NCBI GenBank assembly: GCA_965204405.1
Contig: CBDBEN010000002.1
Span: 248,001 to 312,000 of the forward strand
DNA length: 64,000 bases
DNA from: JANQPX01 sp965204405
Lineage (GTDB): Bacteria > Pseudomonadota > Alphaproteobacteria > Geminicoccales > Geminicoccaceae
Reading direction: 5' to 3'
The notes under the pieces are model-generated. The model did no database searches, was not told the DNA's origin, and saw only the letters and a program-made list of their open reading frames with translations. The position numbers and the translations under genes were made by a program. The stretch's first letter is position 1, and each line of letters starts with the position of its first letter. Below, piece by piece: positions 26,102 to 35,064 of this stretch.

Positions 26102-28447
26102 ATGCTCCGCACATTCAACAACTTCAAGATCGCGACCAAGATCTATCTCGTCTCAGGCATTTTCCTGTCTGGTATTCTCATGATCGGTTTCGGGACGATT
26201 TTCTTTTTGAATCGCCTGGAATTGGAGATTGTCGAGATTGCGGAGGAGGATATTCCTCTCATCGAAGCGCTTACCGTCGTCAACATCGGCGGGCTCGAGC
26301 AGGCGATCCTGTTCGAAAAGGCCCTTCCGTCACTGGTCACCAAGCAAGAGCTCGATGAGATCGTCAAGCAATTTAAGCAGCGCGCAGTTATCGTTGAAAA
26401 AGCGCTGAGAGAGGCCGAAGCGCTCGCTCTAAGAGGCGTGGACCACGCCATCAACGCCGATTCGGAAGCCGAATTCAAACATCTCTACGAGATAATCAAG
26501 AAGATCGAGGCTCACTACGCGGACTATGAAATTCGCGCTGAAGGGCTTCTCACCGACCTAGCCGCAGGCAAGGAACTCGACAAGTCAGCCGCGCGCAATC
26601 TTGAAGAGCTCCAGCATGAGGTGGTCTTGGAGATTGAAGAAGCGCTCAAGGAGGTCGAGCATTTCACCGCACAGTCTGCCCTGCATGCAGAACATGCCGG
26701 CGCTTTGCTGCTGCAACTGGTGGCCATTGCGTTGGTGGTTGGTATTGTTCTTGGGGCGATTGGTATCTGGCTCTTGGTCCGCGGTCTCGCCAAGCCCGTG
26801 ATCCAGGTGAAAGACACGATCAAGGATCTTTCGAACGGCGTCGACACCGACATTCCTTGTCTCAACCAGCGTGATGAGATCGGTGACCTTGCCCGGTCCC
26901 TTGATGCCGTCTATCAAAAGGGCCTGGAATCGACACGCCTGCGGGCGGCGCTGGACGGTGCCAACACCATGGTCATGGTGGTCAACCGTCAGGCCAACAT
27001 CATCTACGTCAATCCGGCACTGCAAGGCCATCTCTCGTCGTTCGAATCCGAAATCCGGAAACAGCTCCCGCAATTCAATGGCGCACAGCTTGTCGGTACG
27101 AACATCGATAACTTTCACAAGAACCCGTCACACCAGCGAGACATTCTAAAGGGGCTGACGGGCCCTCGTGTCGCCACCATCAACCTGGGTGGACGACGCA
27201 TCGAGCTGACCGTGAGTCCTGTCCGTGGGGTTGATAATTCCGTGCTTGGTGCCGTCGCCGAATGGAACGACGTGACCCAGGACGAAGCCATCCGGAAAGA
27301 AATGGATCAGGTCATCTCCGCAGCCAGCGCCGGCGATTTTTCGAGGAAGATCGACCTCTCGCAGATGGATGGCGCCTACCGCGAGCTGGCCGACGGCATG
27401 AACAAGCTGGTCGGGGTCGTCGATAACGCCACAAGCGACATCGGAAGAATGCTTGAAGCGACCGCAGAAGGGCAGCTGGACCAGCGCATCGAAGCCGATT
27501 TCCAAGGCAAGTTCGGTGAACTGAAAGACAACGCCAACCGCACCGCGGAGCAGCTTGCCACCATCGTCGAGCAGATCCAGACGGTCACCAGCGAAGTCAC
27601 GGCGGCCGCAAGCGAAATCACCAGCGGCACCAGTGACCTCTCCGACCGTACGGAGCAGGCAGCCTCCAACCTCGAGGAAACCGCCGCTTCCAGCGAGCAG
27701 ATGTCGGCCACCGTCCGGCAGAACGCCGAAAATGCCAAGAACGCCAACCAGCTCGCCGACACCGCCAACCAGACCGCCAGCAAGGGCGGCAAGATCGTCG
27801 AGCGGGCGGTCGAGGCGATGAGCGGCATCGAAGGCTCGGCCCAGAAGATCACCGATATCATCGGGGTCATCGACGAGATTGCCTTCCAGACCAATCTTCT
27901 GGCCCTCAATGCCAGCGTCGAGGCGGCCCGTGCCGGTGAAGCGGGCAAAGGCTTCGCCGTGGTCGCCCAGGAAGTCCGCCAGCTGGCCCAGCGTTCCGCC
28001 CAAGCCGCGTCCGACATCAAGACCCTGATCCAGGACAGTAACGGCCAGGTGAAGGATGGTGTGGATCTGGTCAATCAGGCCGGTGAAGCGCTTGGCGAGA
28101 TCGTCGGCTCGATCGGCGAGGTCGCTTCGATCGTTCGCGAAATCTCCAGCGCATCCCAGGAGCAGGCGGCAGGCGTCCAGGAGATCAACAGCTCGGTCGC
28201 CAGCATGGACGAGATGACCCAGCAGAACTCGGCCCTGGTCGAGGAAAGCACGGCAGCCTCGCGGGCCTTGAGCGACCAGGCCAACAAGCTCTCCGAACTC
28301 ATGGCCTTCTTCAAGCTGGGCAACCAATCGTCAAGACGGCAGCCGGCGGCAAGGCCCGCCCGTTCGACGCCGGTGCAGCCCAAGCCCGCTGCCAGGCCCG
28401 AACCCGCCACGGCAGCAACCGACGACAGCGGCTGGGCGGAATTCTAG
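26102..28447 (+). CDS. Methyl-accepting chemotaxis protein
   Basis: The 781-residue receptor has a first membrane segment at about 15-37, a helical periplasmic domain (about 40-195, rich in Glu and Lys, resembling a four-helix bundle), a second membrane segment at about 203-226 and a HAMP domain. A PAS-like domain follows at about 290-400, then a second HAMP-like segment and a long signalling coiled coil whose hairpin tip includes IDEIAFQTNLLALNASVEAARAGE. The C-terminus is a Pro/Ala-rich linker ending in GWAEF, resembling the pentapeptide that tethers CheR/CheB. No che genes are adjacent, so it is an orphan receptor. Its ligand is unknown. Confidence 0.96.
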   Translation: MLRTFNNFKIATKIYLVSGIFLSGILMIGFGTIFFLNRLELEIVEIAEEDIPLIEALTVVNIGGLEQAILFEKALPSLVTKQELDEIVKQFKQRAVIVEKALREAEALALRGVDHAINADSEAEFKHLYEIIKKIEAHYADYEIRAEGLLTDLAAGKELDKSAARNLEELQHEVVLEIEEALKEVEHFTAQSALHAEHAGALLLQLVAIALVVGIVLGAIGIWLLVRGLAKPVIQVKDTIKDLSNGVDTDIPCLNQRDEIGDLARSLDAVYQKGLESTRLRAALDGANTMVMVVNRQANIIYVNPALQGHLSSFESEIRKQLPQFNGAQLVGTNIDNFHKNPSHQRDILKGLTGPRVATINLGGRRIELTVSPVRGVDNSVLGAVAEWNDVTQDEAIRKEMDQVISAASAGDFSRKIDLSQMDGAYRELADGMNKLVGVVDNATSDIGRMLEATAEGQLDQRIEADFQGKFGELKDNANRTAEQLATIVEQIQTVTSEVTAAASEITSGTSDLSDRTEQAASNLEETAASSEQMSATVRQNAENAKNANQLADTANQTASKGGKIVERAVEAMSGIEGSAQKITDIIGVIDEIAFQTNLLALNASVEAARAGEAGKGFAVVAQEVRQLAQRSAQAASDIKTLIQDSNGQVKDGVDLVNQAGEALGEIVGSIGEVASIVREISSASQEQAAGVQEINSSVASMDEMTQQNSALVEESTAASRALSDQANKLSELMAFFKLGNQSSRRQPAARPARSTPVQPKPAARPEPATAATDDSGWAEF

Positions 28448-28507
28448 TGCATCGACCCATACAGATCGTTCAGATCGGTATGGAAAAGTTGATGCAAAAC
28501 CAATGAA

Positions 28508-28638
28508 CTAGAGCATTTCCCGGACAGGTCGATCCAGCCCTCTCCCCCTCCCAACCACCCGCAGGATCCCGACCATATCGGGTGGTTGGGAGGGTGAGAG
28601 GGCTGGCTCCGCGTAAACCTCAACCGGAAACGCTCTAG
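28508..28638. repeat. Family B palindromic element (B2)
   Basis: A 131-bp imperfect palindrome bounded by CTAGAGC and GCTCTAG. The inner arms CCAGCCCTCTCCCCCTCCCA and GGGAGGGTGAGAGGGCTGG flank GCAGGATCCCGACCATATCG. It lies 60 bases after the chemoreceptor stop codon. Confidence 0.85.
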
Positions 28639-28706
28639 TGCGCCGACAAGTGAATCATTTGAATGCGCCGGTGCACTAGTGGTGTGACCGCATCGGTTTG
28701 ACGCAG

Positions 28707-28745
28707 GAACAGCAGGGCCTTTATTTGCCCTGCTGTTCGCTTTTG
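28707..28745 (+). terminator. Rho-independent terminator
   Basis: A perfect 12-bp stem (GAACAGCAGGGC, 8-base loop, GCCCTGCTGTTC) is followed by GCTTTTG. It lies between two family B elements and probably ends the chemoreceptor transcript, about 260 bases after its stop codon. Confidence 0.8.
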
Positions 28746-28782
28746 TAAGGACCGTTTCGACTGTCGGGCTTATGCCGTGTGA

Positions 28783-28906
28783 TGCCAAGCCGCCTAGACA
28801 CCGTTCCATCCCGCTCCCCCTCCCAGCCACCCGCAGGATCCCGACCATATCGGGTGGTTGGGAGGGGGAGCGGGATGGAACAGGTCAAAGCCAGGCCGCT
28901 TGGCAT
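28783..28906. repeat. Family B palindromic element (B3)
   Basis: The same core as B2 (CATCCCGCTCCCCCTCCCA / GGGAGGGGGAGCGGGATGG) but with different outer ends: ATGCCAAGCCGCCT on the left and AGGCCGCTTGGCAT on the right, still inverted with respect to each other. Confidence 0.8.
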
Positions 28907-28924
28907 AAGACCGGCGGCAGAAGC

Positions 28925-28963
28925 TTGACAAAATCCATATATGAGACAATTTCTCGTATATGG
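28925..28963 (+). promoter_or_regulatory. Promoter and palindromic operator of the XRE-cupin gene
   Basis: A perfect -35 hexamer TTGACA (28925-28930) is followed by a 29-bp palindrome (28935-28963) with arms CCATATATGAGA and TCTCGTATATGG around CAATT; 11 of 12 arm positions pair. The right arm includes the gene's first ATG (28960). The position is typical of an autorepressor operator. Confidence 0.7.
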
Positions 28964-29532
28964 AACAAATGCCAGCCACTCATCAAACCATCGACCGGCG
29001 GATCGCCGAGCATCTGAAGGCATTGCGCGCCGAGCGTGGCTGGTCGCTGGAGGAGCTGGCCAAACGAAGTTCGGTTAGCCGGGCGACCTTGTCCCGCCTC
29101 GAGAATGCCGAGGTCAGCGCAACGGCTGCCGTGCTCGGCAAGCTGTGCGCGGTCTATGGTCTGACCATGTCGCGTCTGATGCGCATGGTCGAAGACGATT
29201 TCGCCCCTCTTGTCCGCCGCGACGCACAGCCGCTTTGGACGGACGACACCATCGGCTTCAGCCGCCGCTCGGTCTCGCCTCCAGCCAGGACATTGGCGGG
29301 GGAAGCACTCGCCTGCGAGCTCGATCCCGGTGCCGAGATCGTCTACGACACCGCCCCCAAGCCCGGCCTGGAACATCATCTCCTTCTGATCGAGGGGCGG
29401 CTGGATATCAGCATCGACGGCCGGATCTTTGCGCTTAGGCCGGGAGACTGCCTTCGCTATCAGCTCTTCGGCAAGAGTTCCTTTTCGACCCCGAAGGGTA
29501 GTGGTGCGAGCTATGTCCTCTTCATGGTGTGA
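28960..29532 (+). CDS. XRE-family regulator with C-terminal cupin domain
   Basis: The 190-residue protein has an N-terminal helix-turn-helix (about 13-67: LKALRAERGWSLEELAKRSSVSRATLSRLE) and a C-terminal cupin (about 100-188: HHLLLIEGRLDISIDG, ALRPGDCLRY). Members sense a small metabolite through the cupin and repress a linked enzyme or transporter. The palindrome at 28935-28963 is the likely operator and covers the first ATG, so the true start could be the ATG at 28969 or the message may be nearly leaderless. The GNAT gene starts 6 bases after its stop, so the pair forms one operon. Confidence 0.92.
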   Translation: MEQMPATHQTIDRRIAEHLKALRAERGWSLEELAKRSSVSRATLSRLENAEVSATAAVLGKLCAVYGLTMSRLMRMVEDDFAPLVRRDAQPLWTDDTIGFSRRSVSPPARTLAGEALACELDPGAEIVYDTAPKPGLEHHLLLIEGRLDISIDGRIFALRPGDCLRYQLFGKSSFSTPKGSGASYVLFMV

Positions 29533-29538
29533 AGCCGC

Positions 29539-30120
29539 ATGACCCGAGGCATCGCCGGGAGGGCGGCCATCTCGCTTTGCACCGGCGTTATGATCGATCG
29601 CCATATCCGAGGCCTGAGCGAACTCCTGCACGCCACGATCCACGACGGCGGCGGCATCGGTTTTCTGCTGCCCCACAGCATGGCCGAAAGCGAGGCTTTC
29701 TGGCGCGGCGCTGTGCAGCCGGCCGTCCAGGATGGCCATCTCATCCTTTTGATCGCGCAGCATGGCGAAAGGATCGTCGGCGCCGTCCAGCTAGGCTACG
29801 ACACGCCGGCCAACCAGCCCCACCGGGCCGATGTCAAAAAGCTCCTGGTGCATCCGGCCCACCGCCGCCAGGGCGTCGCCAGGGCACTGATGATCGAGCT
29901 TGAACACCAGGCGAAAAATCTCGGCCGCAGCCTGCTGACCCTCGACACCCGAACCGGCGATCATGCAGAACCGCTCTACCGGTCGCTCGGCTATCGGACC
30001 GTCGGCGTTATCCCCGGCTATTGCCTCGATACCATCGACCGAAACAAGCTCGATTCCACCACGATCATGTACAAACCACTGGCGGGCGTGATCATGAATG
30101 AAAAATCCGTGAGACTATGA
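29539..30120 (+). CDS. GNAT-family N-acetyltransferase
   Basis: A GNAT fold is clear from residues about 70-170: HLILLIAQHGERIVGAVQLG forms the central strands and VKKLLVHPAHRRQGVARALM contains the acetyl-CoA pyrophosphate-binding RRxGxA motif. The C-terminal part (LYRSLGYRTVGVIPGY) is typical. The substrate is unknown; the linked XRE-cupin regulator may control it. The start at 29539 is the first ATG after the regulator; an ATG at 29590 would also leave the fold intact. Confidence 0.9.
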   Translation: MTRGIAGRAAISLCTGVMIDRHIRGLSELLHATIHDGGGIGFLLPHSMAESEAFWRGAVQPAVQDGHLILLIAQHGERIVGAVQLGYDTPANQPHRADVKKLLVHPAHRRQGVARALMIELEHQAKNLGRSLLTLDTRTGDHAEPLYRSLGYRTVGVIPGYCLDTIDRNKLDSTTIMYKPLAGVIMNEKSVRL

Positions 30121-30127
30121 TAGAGTC

Positions 30128-30508
30128 CTAAGCAAGAAGTCGGCGTACCACCGTCAGGCCCAAGACCAGCCCGAACACCGAACAACCAAACGAACCCGAA
30201 GCGTAGGCAATCAGCGGGATAAAGGCCTGTCGCTCATAAAGCGTGTAAAAATCGAGCGAAAATGTCGAGAAGGTGGTGAAGGAGCCAAGCAGGCCCACCG
30301 CCAGGAACAGCCGGACCTCATTGCCGACATTCCAGCCAAGCGCCATCCACTCGACCAGCGCCCCCATGGCAAAGGATCCCACGACATTGACGATCAGCGT
30401 TCCGAACGGAAACCCATGCCCGAAAACCTTGGTCGCCGCGATCATGACCAGATACCGGCAAACCGCGCCGACCATGCCGCCGGCCGCCACCGCAACCACA
30501 CCCTGCAT
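30128..30508 (-). CDS. crcB: Fluoride channel CrcB/Fluc
   Basis: Starting at the ATG at 30508 the protein has 126 residues and four membrane helices. Family hallmarks are AVAAGGMVGAVCRYLV, FPFGTLIVNVVGSFAMG with the conserved Asn, and GLLGSFTTFSTFSLD, which holds the Phe-box and Thr residues lining the double fluoride pore. The protein works as a dual-topology dimer exporting fluoride. The longer start at 30535 would add nine residues not usual in the family. No fluoride riboswitch was recognised in the 125 bases upstream. Confidence 0.95.
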   Translation of the reverse strand: MQGVVAVAAGGMVGAVCRYLVMIAATKVFGHGFPFGTLIVNVVGSFAMGALVEWMALGWNVGNEVRLFLAVGLLGSFTTFSTFSLDFYTLYERQAFIPLIAYASGSFGCSVFGLVLGLTVVRRLLA

Positions 30509-30633
30509 CGCCCTTGCTCCGCTCCTTGATCCCATGTTGCCCCGTCATAGCGGATCGCTCGAAGCTTGACACTGTCGCGGTTGTTTTTATCGCCGATATT
30601 GCGAATTGGTGTACAAGACCGACAACTCGCTGA

Positions 30634-31731
30634 TTGATGGAATGGCTATTCGGATCAACCATGCCTGCTTTGCCCCGAAGCGACCGAGGATCGACCGTTC
30701 AGAAACGCTCCCTTAGGCGGATCGCCTATCTGATCCTGGCGCCTGCCGAGCCCAACAACGAGGCTGAGCATCGCCACATCATTTGGCTGTCGCGGGCGGT
30801 CGACGGCTTTCTGATCACGCTGATCGTCCTGAATGTGCTTGCCGTCATCCTGGAGTCCGTGCCCGAGATCGAGGCCCGCTATCACAGCTGGTTCGCCTGG
30901 TTCGAACGGCTCTCGGTCATGGTGTTCACCCTCGAATATGCCGCCCGCCTCTGGTCGACCGTCGAGCGCGGCGATGAGGCCATGGCAGCTCCATGGCGGA
31001 CGAGGCTCGCTCACATCATCAAGCCGCTCTCCCTTGCCGACCTCCTGGCGATCCTGCCATTTTATCTAAGCAGCTTCTTGAACGTCGATCTGCGGATGCT
31101 TCGGGCTCTTCGTCTGCTCAGGGTTCTAAAGCTCAGCCGCTATTCCACGTCCATCGGCCTGCTTCTCGACGCGCTGCGCAACGAAGCACGCGCGATCCTC
31201 GCGGCCGTGTTCGTCCTGAGCCTTCTCCTGCTGATCGCCTCGAGCTTTGCCTATCTCGCCGAACACCAGGCCCAGCCCGAGGCCTTCGGCACCATTCCCG
31301 ATGCGCTTTGGTGGGCGGTAATCACCATGACCACCGTCGGGTTTGGAGACGTGGTACCGATCACGCCCTTCGGCAAGGTGATCGGCGGCATCATCGCCGT
31401 AATCGGCATCGGCATGGTAGCTCTGCCCGCAGGTCTGCTGGCAGCGGCTTTTTCCGAGCAGCTTCATGAGCGCGAGCGCATGTTCGAGGCCGAGGTCGAG
31501 GAGAAGCTGATTGATGGCAAGATCTCGAAAAAGGACCGAATCCTGCTTGAAGATGCCAGGCGCCGATTAGGCCTGCGCACCGGTGAGGCCCAGGCCATCA
31601 TGCATGATGTTCTCCGCGACGCCCGCCTCAGCCCGCCAACCTGTCCCCATTGCAGCAAGCCGCTGGTGGCCGAACGCCCGCCGCCGAGATCGAAGCGTCG
31701 CCATCATGGCAAAGGGCTCTTGGGATCCTGA
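30634..31731 (+). CDS. Voltage-gated-type potassium channel
   Basis: The 365-residue protein has six membrane segments. S4 carries regularly spaced positive residues (LRALRLLRVLKLSRY), and the pore helix and filter read ITMTTVGFGDVVP, a GFG variant of the K+-selective GYG. A cytosolic C-terminal region with coiled-coil character follows (HERERMFEAEVEEKLIDGK), and a small CPHC zinc-knuckle-like motif lies near the end. The start is uncertain: ATGs at 30634, 30637 and 30661 are all possible. It probably sets membrane potential; no regulatory RCK domain is visible. Confidence 0.9.
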   Translation: MMEWLFGSTMPALPRSDRGSTVQKRSLRRIAYLILAPAEPNNEAEHRHIIWLSRAVDGFLITLIVLNVLAVILESVPEIEARYHSWFAWFERLSVMVFTLEYAARLWSTVERGDEAMAAPWRTRLAHIIKPLSLADLLAILPFYLSSFLNVDLRMLRALRLLRVLKLSRYSTSIGLLLDALRNEARAILAAVFVLSLLLLIASSFAYLAEHQAQPEAFGTIPDALWWAVITMTTVGFGDVVPITPFGKVIGGIIAVIGIGMVALPAGLLAAAFSEQLHERERMFEAEVEEKLIDGKISKKDRILLEDARRRLGLRTGEAQAIMHDVLRDARLSPPTCPHCSKPLVAERPPPRSKRRHHGKGLLGS

Positions 31732-31749
31732 GACGGAGCCGTGCCGGCT

Positions 31750-33060
31750 TCAAGCCGGACAGCCTGTCACAAGGGCGCCATCGTCACCGAATGCCAGCGG
31801 CGCCGGCTCGGACAGAATCTCGACATCGGCGCGTCCTTCGATCTCGGTTGCCAGGGCAGGGGAAATCAGGATCTTGTTGAGATGCAGCGTCGAGCGGATC
31901 TGGCAAAGCCGCACATTCTCCAGATCAGATCGCCAGCAGGTAGCGACCAGGGTGCGAATGACGGATATATCATCGGCCAGCACCACAGGAATACGGGCGG
32001 CCTCGGCGGCCGTTGCGGTGATTGCATTCATGTAGATGGGCATGAGGTCGATAGCGTTCGCCACACCGGCAGTCGTGTAGTCGGCATTGCCGAGGCCGAT
32101 GGCATTACCATAGGAATCTTCGCTTACGCCCAAGATGGCAAGCTTGTTGATGGCAGGTTTTTCAGGATCCGGCACGCTTCTCATGCCGACCCGGCCGACC
32201 ACGGCAGGGTCCATGCCCGCACCAGAGATTTCCTTGCCGATGAGTTCCACTACGAGGCCGTCGAGCTGGTCGAACGGCAATCTTGCCGTATATGATTTTG
32301 CCTGTTTGAGCAGGCTCTCGTCCGCGGCGGCAAAGTCCTTTGGCTCGACACCTTCGATCACCGCCAGCCGCTTCTCGGCGTTCTCGACAAGGGCAAGGCC
32401 AAAGGCGATCGGCGACTGATCGATGGCGATGCGCGCCAGGTCCGGCAGAACTTCGGTATAACCGCGCGGACCGAGCTGATGCACGTTTTGGGCGCCGGCC
32501 TGTTTGCCCAGCCCGACTGCAACCAGCTTTGTAAGGCCGCTCTCGATCGGCCGGTCGAAACTGGTATGCGCCTTCACCCGATTGATGCAAATCACGGCAT
32601 CGGCTTCGGCGGCATTCTTGTCGAAACGGCACGGGATGCCTTGAAGCGTCGCACCATAGCCGACCGTTTCCATGGTCGCTCGGATCGGGGCGCCGACATA
32701 GTCTTCCGTTACCCCGAGATGGGCCAGGACATCGACCTGTCCTTCGGCCGTGGCGCCGCCATGACTACCCATGGCCGGCACGATGAAGGGGGCAAAGCCC
32801 CGCTGCTTCAAATGTTTGACCGTGGCCGCCGCGACGGTGTGAATATCCGCGATGCCACGGCTGCCGACAGCAACGGCGATGCTTGCCCCTTCAGGCAGAT
32901 CACCAAGGCGACGGGACGTTGCGAGAGCCGTGTCCACGGCAGCCTCGACATCGGCGACCGGCGCACAACTCGGGTGACGCAGCTTCGCGACCTGCATCGG
33001 CGGCAACGGCACGTCAGCTAGATGCGGCAAGTGAATTTTCGGGAAGGTTGGGCTGAGCAT
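31750..33060 (-). CDS. DUF2088 (lactate racemase N-terminal domain-like) protein
   Basis: The protein is 436 residues from the ATG at 33060, which has GAGAGGAA ten bases upstream; the frame is open for another 40 residues. The N-terminal half (IAVAVGSRGIADIHTVAAATVKHLKQRG) resembles the substrate-binding half of the nickel lactate racemase LarA, and the family continues with MGSHGGATAEGQ and NRVKAHTSFDRPIESGLTK. No LarBCE maturation genes are visible, so it may act on another hydroxy acid. Its neighbours do not point to a pathway. Confidence 0.8.
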   Translation of the reverse strand: MLSPTFPKIHLPHLADVPLPPMQVAKLRHPSCAPVADVEAAVDTALATSRRLGDLPEGASIAVAVGSRGIADIHTVAAATVKHLKQRGFAPFIVPAMGSHGGATAEGQVDVLAHLGVTEDYVGAPIRATMETVGYGATLQGIPCRFDKNAAEADAVICINRVKAHTSFDRPIESGLTKLVAVGLGKQAGAQNVHQLGPRGYTEVLPDLARIAIDQSPIAFGLALVENAEKRLAVIEGVEPKDFAAADESLLKQAKSYTARLPFDQLDGLVVELIGKEISGAGMDPAVVGRVGMRSVPDPEKPAINKLAILGVSEDSYGNAIGLGNADYTTAGVANAIDLMPIYMNAITATAAEAARIPVVLADDISVIRTLVATCWRSDLENVRLCQIRSTLHLNKILISPALATEIEGRADVEILSEPAPLAFGDDGALVTGCPA

Positions 33061-33383
33061 GAGTGCAGGTTCCTCTCGTTCGAGCATCAAGCTTACACGC
33101 TTTTTCCCGAACATGGATCGAGTGCCTTCCCCGATCCAGGCTTTTTTGTTGCCGTGCATGGGATCGCTAAAGAGGATCAATGCGGTGCAGCCTGTGTTGC
33201 CGCGAGATTCATCGCCCGGCCAACAGGCTGCCGCCTGAAGGCTGACAGTATATCAGGACTAGAGCATGTTCCGATCAAACGGAACCGGCCCGCTTCCCCT
33301 CCCAACCACCCGCAGGATTCCGACCATATCGGGTGGTTGGGAGGGGGAGCGGGCTGGTGGTGACTTCATAAGATCGAAAAACG
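33061..33383. other. Intergenic region containing a family B element
   Basis: Most of this 323-base gap is the family B copy at 33259-33384. The remaining part holds the likely promoter of the DUF2088 gene. No gene was seen. Confidence 0.45.
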
Positions 33384-33384
33384 C
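33259..33384. repeat. Family B palindromic element (B4)
   Basis: Begins CTAGAGCATGTTCCGATC and ends AGATCGAAAAACGC, the exact reverse arrangement of the B1 ends at 6311-6437. Its last base is also the first base of the TAG stop codon region of the minus-strand NTF2-fold gene. Confidence 0.85.
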
Positions 33385-34403
33385 TAACGGCGGGCTTTGT
33401 TGAATTCACGAAGTCTTGCAAAGACATCCACGCCAATCTGATGATAGACGTCCAGCAGATCGACAAGAACCCAATTTTCCCGGATGAGACCGTTTTCGCA
33501 TCGCCAAAAATCGAGACTTCGCATGGTGATTTTCCGATCGCTGGGCGCAATGCCCATCCAGCCGTCACCCGAGATTGTCGCCTTCATGCCGGGCCAGTCG
33601 GTGAAGCCGACATAGTCGCCATCGCCAAAAAGATGCCCTTGCCCCATGGAACCAACCCGATCAGGCATCGCGTTCAAGAACGGGATTTGGTGCCAGTTGC
33701 GAAATCCTTCGATCCCGCGACCGGTGCCGATTCCCGCCGGGCCGTACCAGCTAAAACGCGGATGCCAATAGTCGGACAGCCGCATTGCCTCGACGCCACC
33801 GGTAGCGAATTCACCAAGTCCGGCAAGCATCGTGGAGACGAGGTCGACGCTGCTGGCTGAGCGTCGGGGATCGCGAGGAGGCGGAACCAGGCCGTCCTGG
33901 GTGGCAGGGGCCGGAACCTGCCATTCCCGGCCGAGGCTCGGTGCCATCGGCCAGGCGTCGGCCTGCATCATGACCTCCGGAATATCCCAAAGGGCCTGCA
34001 TCTCGACCACGCTGCCCTCGGCCATGCGGAAGAACTCATGGAACCGCATGGCAGCCTGATGGCCGCTCGGTGGTATGTCGAGCCAGGGTTCAACGAACGT
34101 GCCGGTGTAATAACCGCAGCAACCCACCCAGTTCGTATCGGAATCTGATTTGGATGATCCGGCCATGACGATGGTATCGCGGCGCTCGAGGTCCGGGATG
34201 GCTTGGTGAAGAGGTGCCAATGCTTCGTTATAGAAGCCGTCACCGCCTTCGAGATCCTCGAATGGAAAGGCGAGGCGAACCTTGGCATGCTCGTGAAAGG
34301 TTGCCACCAGCGCTTGCTGGACATGATCGGGGTCATAGTCATACAAGGCCTGGCGAAGAGGCCGAACCAACTCCTTGTTGTGGCTATGGATATCGCCGGC
34401 CAT
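33384..34403 (-). CDS. Double SnoaL/NTF2-fold protein
   Basis: The 339-residue protein appears to hold two SnoaL-like cone domains. The first covers about residues 10-150 (FYNEALAPLHQAIPDLERRD, RFHEFFRMAEGSVVEMQALWDIPEVM) and the second about 195-335 (YWHPRFSWYGPAGIGTGRGIEGF, then FWRCENGLIRENWVLVDLLDVY). SnoaL folds are found in polyketide cyclases and small hydrolases or isomerases. The second domain ends with the usual IxENWxxxDxxxxxxQLG-type segment (here YHQIG). No catalytic assignment is possible. It is divergent from the cytochrome c' gene. Confidence 0.75.
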   Translation of the reverse strand: MAGDIHSHNKELVRPLRQALYDYDPDHVQQALVATFHEHAKVRLAFPFEDLEGGDGFYNEALAPLHQAIPDLERRDTIVMAGSSKSDSDTNWVGCCGYYTGTFVEPWLDIPPSGHQAAMRFHEFFRMAEGSVVEMQALWDIPEVMMQADAWPMAPSLGREWQVPAPATQDGLVPPPRDPRRSASSVDLVSTMLAGLGEFATGGVEAMRLSDYWHPRFSWYGPAGIGTGRGIEGFRNWHQIPFLNAMPDRVGSMGQGHLFGDGDYVGFTDWPGMKATISGDGWMGIAPSDRKITMRSLDFWRCENGLIRENWVLVDLLDVYHQIGVDVFARLREFNKARR

Positions 34404-34542
34404 TGATTGCCTTCCTTTCCGATGCCGTTGACCTTCCAGTGGGGGAAGGGGGGATAAGGCATTTTACAGATGAGATTGGACGTTCCTTGGGCGCGAGACT
34501 AGCCACCATGCGGCAGTCAACAAGACATGTTCGGAGCCTGCG

Positions 34543-35019
34543 ATGAAAAAAGCAAAGCACCAGATGATGCTGATGAGCCTGTCGTTGATCCTGATCGGAG
34601 GCAGTTCGACGCTTCCGGTCGATGCTCATAGCGGTGCGAAAGGTGTCGTGAAAGAACGAATGGCGCTGATGAAAGATCTGGCCGGTGTGATGAAAGCCAT
34701 GGGTCCGATGTTCAAAGGCGAAGCATCTTTCTCCTCCGACGTGGTTGCTGATCAAGCACGCCTTCTCGTCGATCATGCGAACAGGATTCCGGCCCTGACA
34801 CCCAGCGGTAGCAACGAGCATCCGAGCGAGGCCCTGCCGGCTATCTGGCAGGGCTGGGACAGCTATGTTGCAAGCGCCGAAGAACTGGCCAGGGAGGGCA
34901 TGAAGCTGGTAAACGTGTCGAGCAGCGGTGCTAATCGGACTGAAATGCGGACGCAGTATGTCAAGATCGGCAAGATTTGCGGTGCCTGCCACGACAGGTT
35001 TCGCAAGTCGAAGAATTGA
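34543..35019 (+). CDS. Class II cytochrome c (cytochrome c'-type)
   Basis: A signal peptide (hydrophobic MSLSLILIGGSSTLPVDA) precedes a four-helix-bundle protein of about 130 residues. The heme attachment site CGACHDRFR is near the C-terminus, as in class II cytochromes c', and early Met residues (MKDLAGVMKAMGPMF) match the first helix. Such periplasmic proteins bind NO or transfer electrons. The DUF411 gene starts 45 bases downstream, so the two are likely cotranscribed. Confidence 0.9.
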   Translation: MKKAKHQMMLMSLSLILIGGSSTLPVDAHSGAKGVVKERMALMKDLAGVMKAMGPMFKGEASFSSDVVADQARLLVDHANRIPALTPSGSNEHPSEALPAIWQGWDSYVASAEELAREGMKLVNVSSSGANRTEMRTQYVKIGKICGACHDRFRKSKN

Positions 35020-35064
35020 TGGAAGGCTGCACGAAAAGTCTGGCTGGAAGAGGGAGAGGAACGA

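Noticed and set aside
30509..30633. Possible fluoride riboswitch before crcB
   Set aside because: The conserved crcB-motif bases were not found in this interval.
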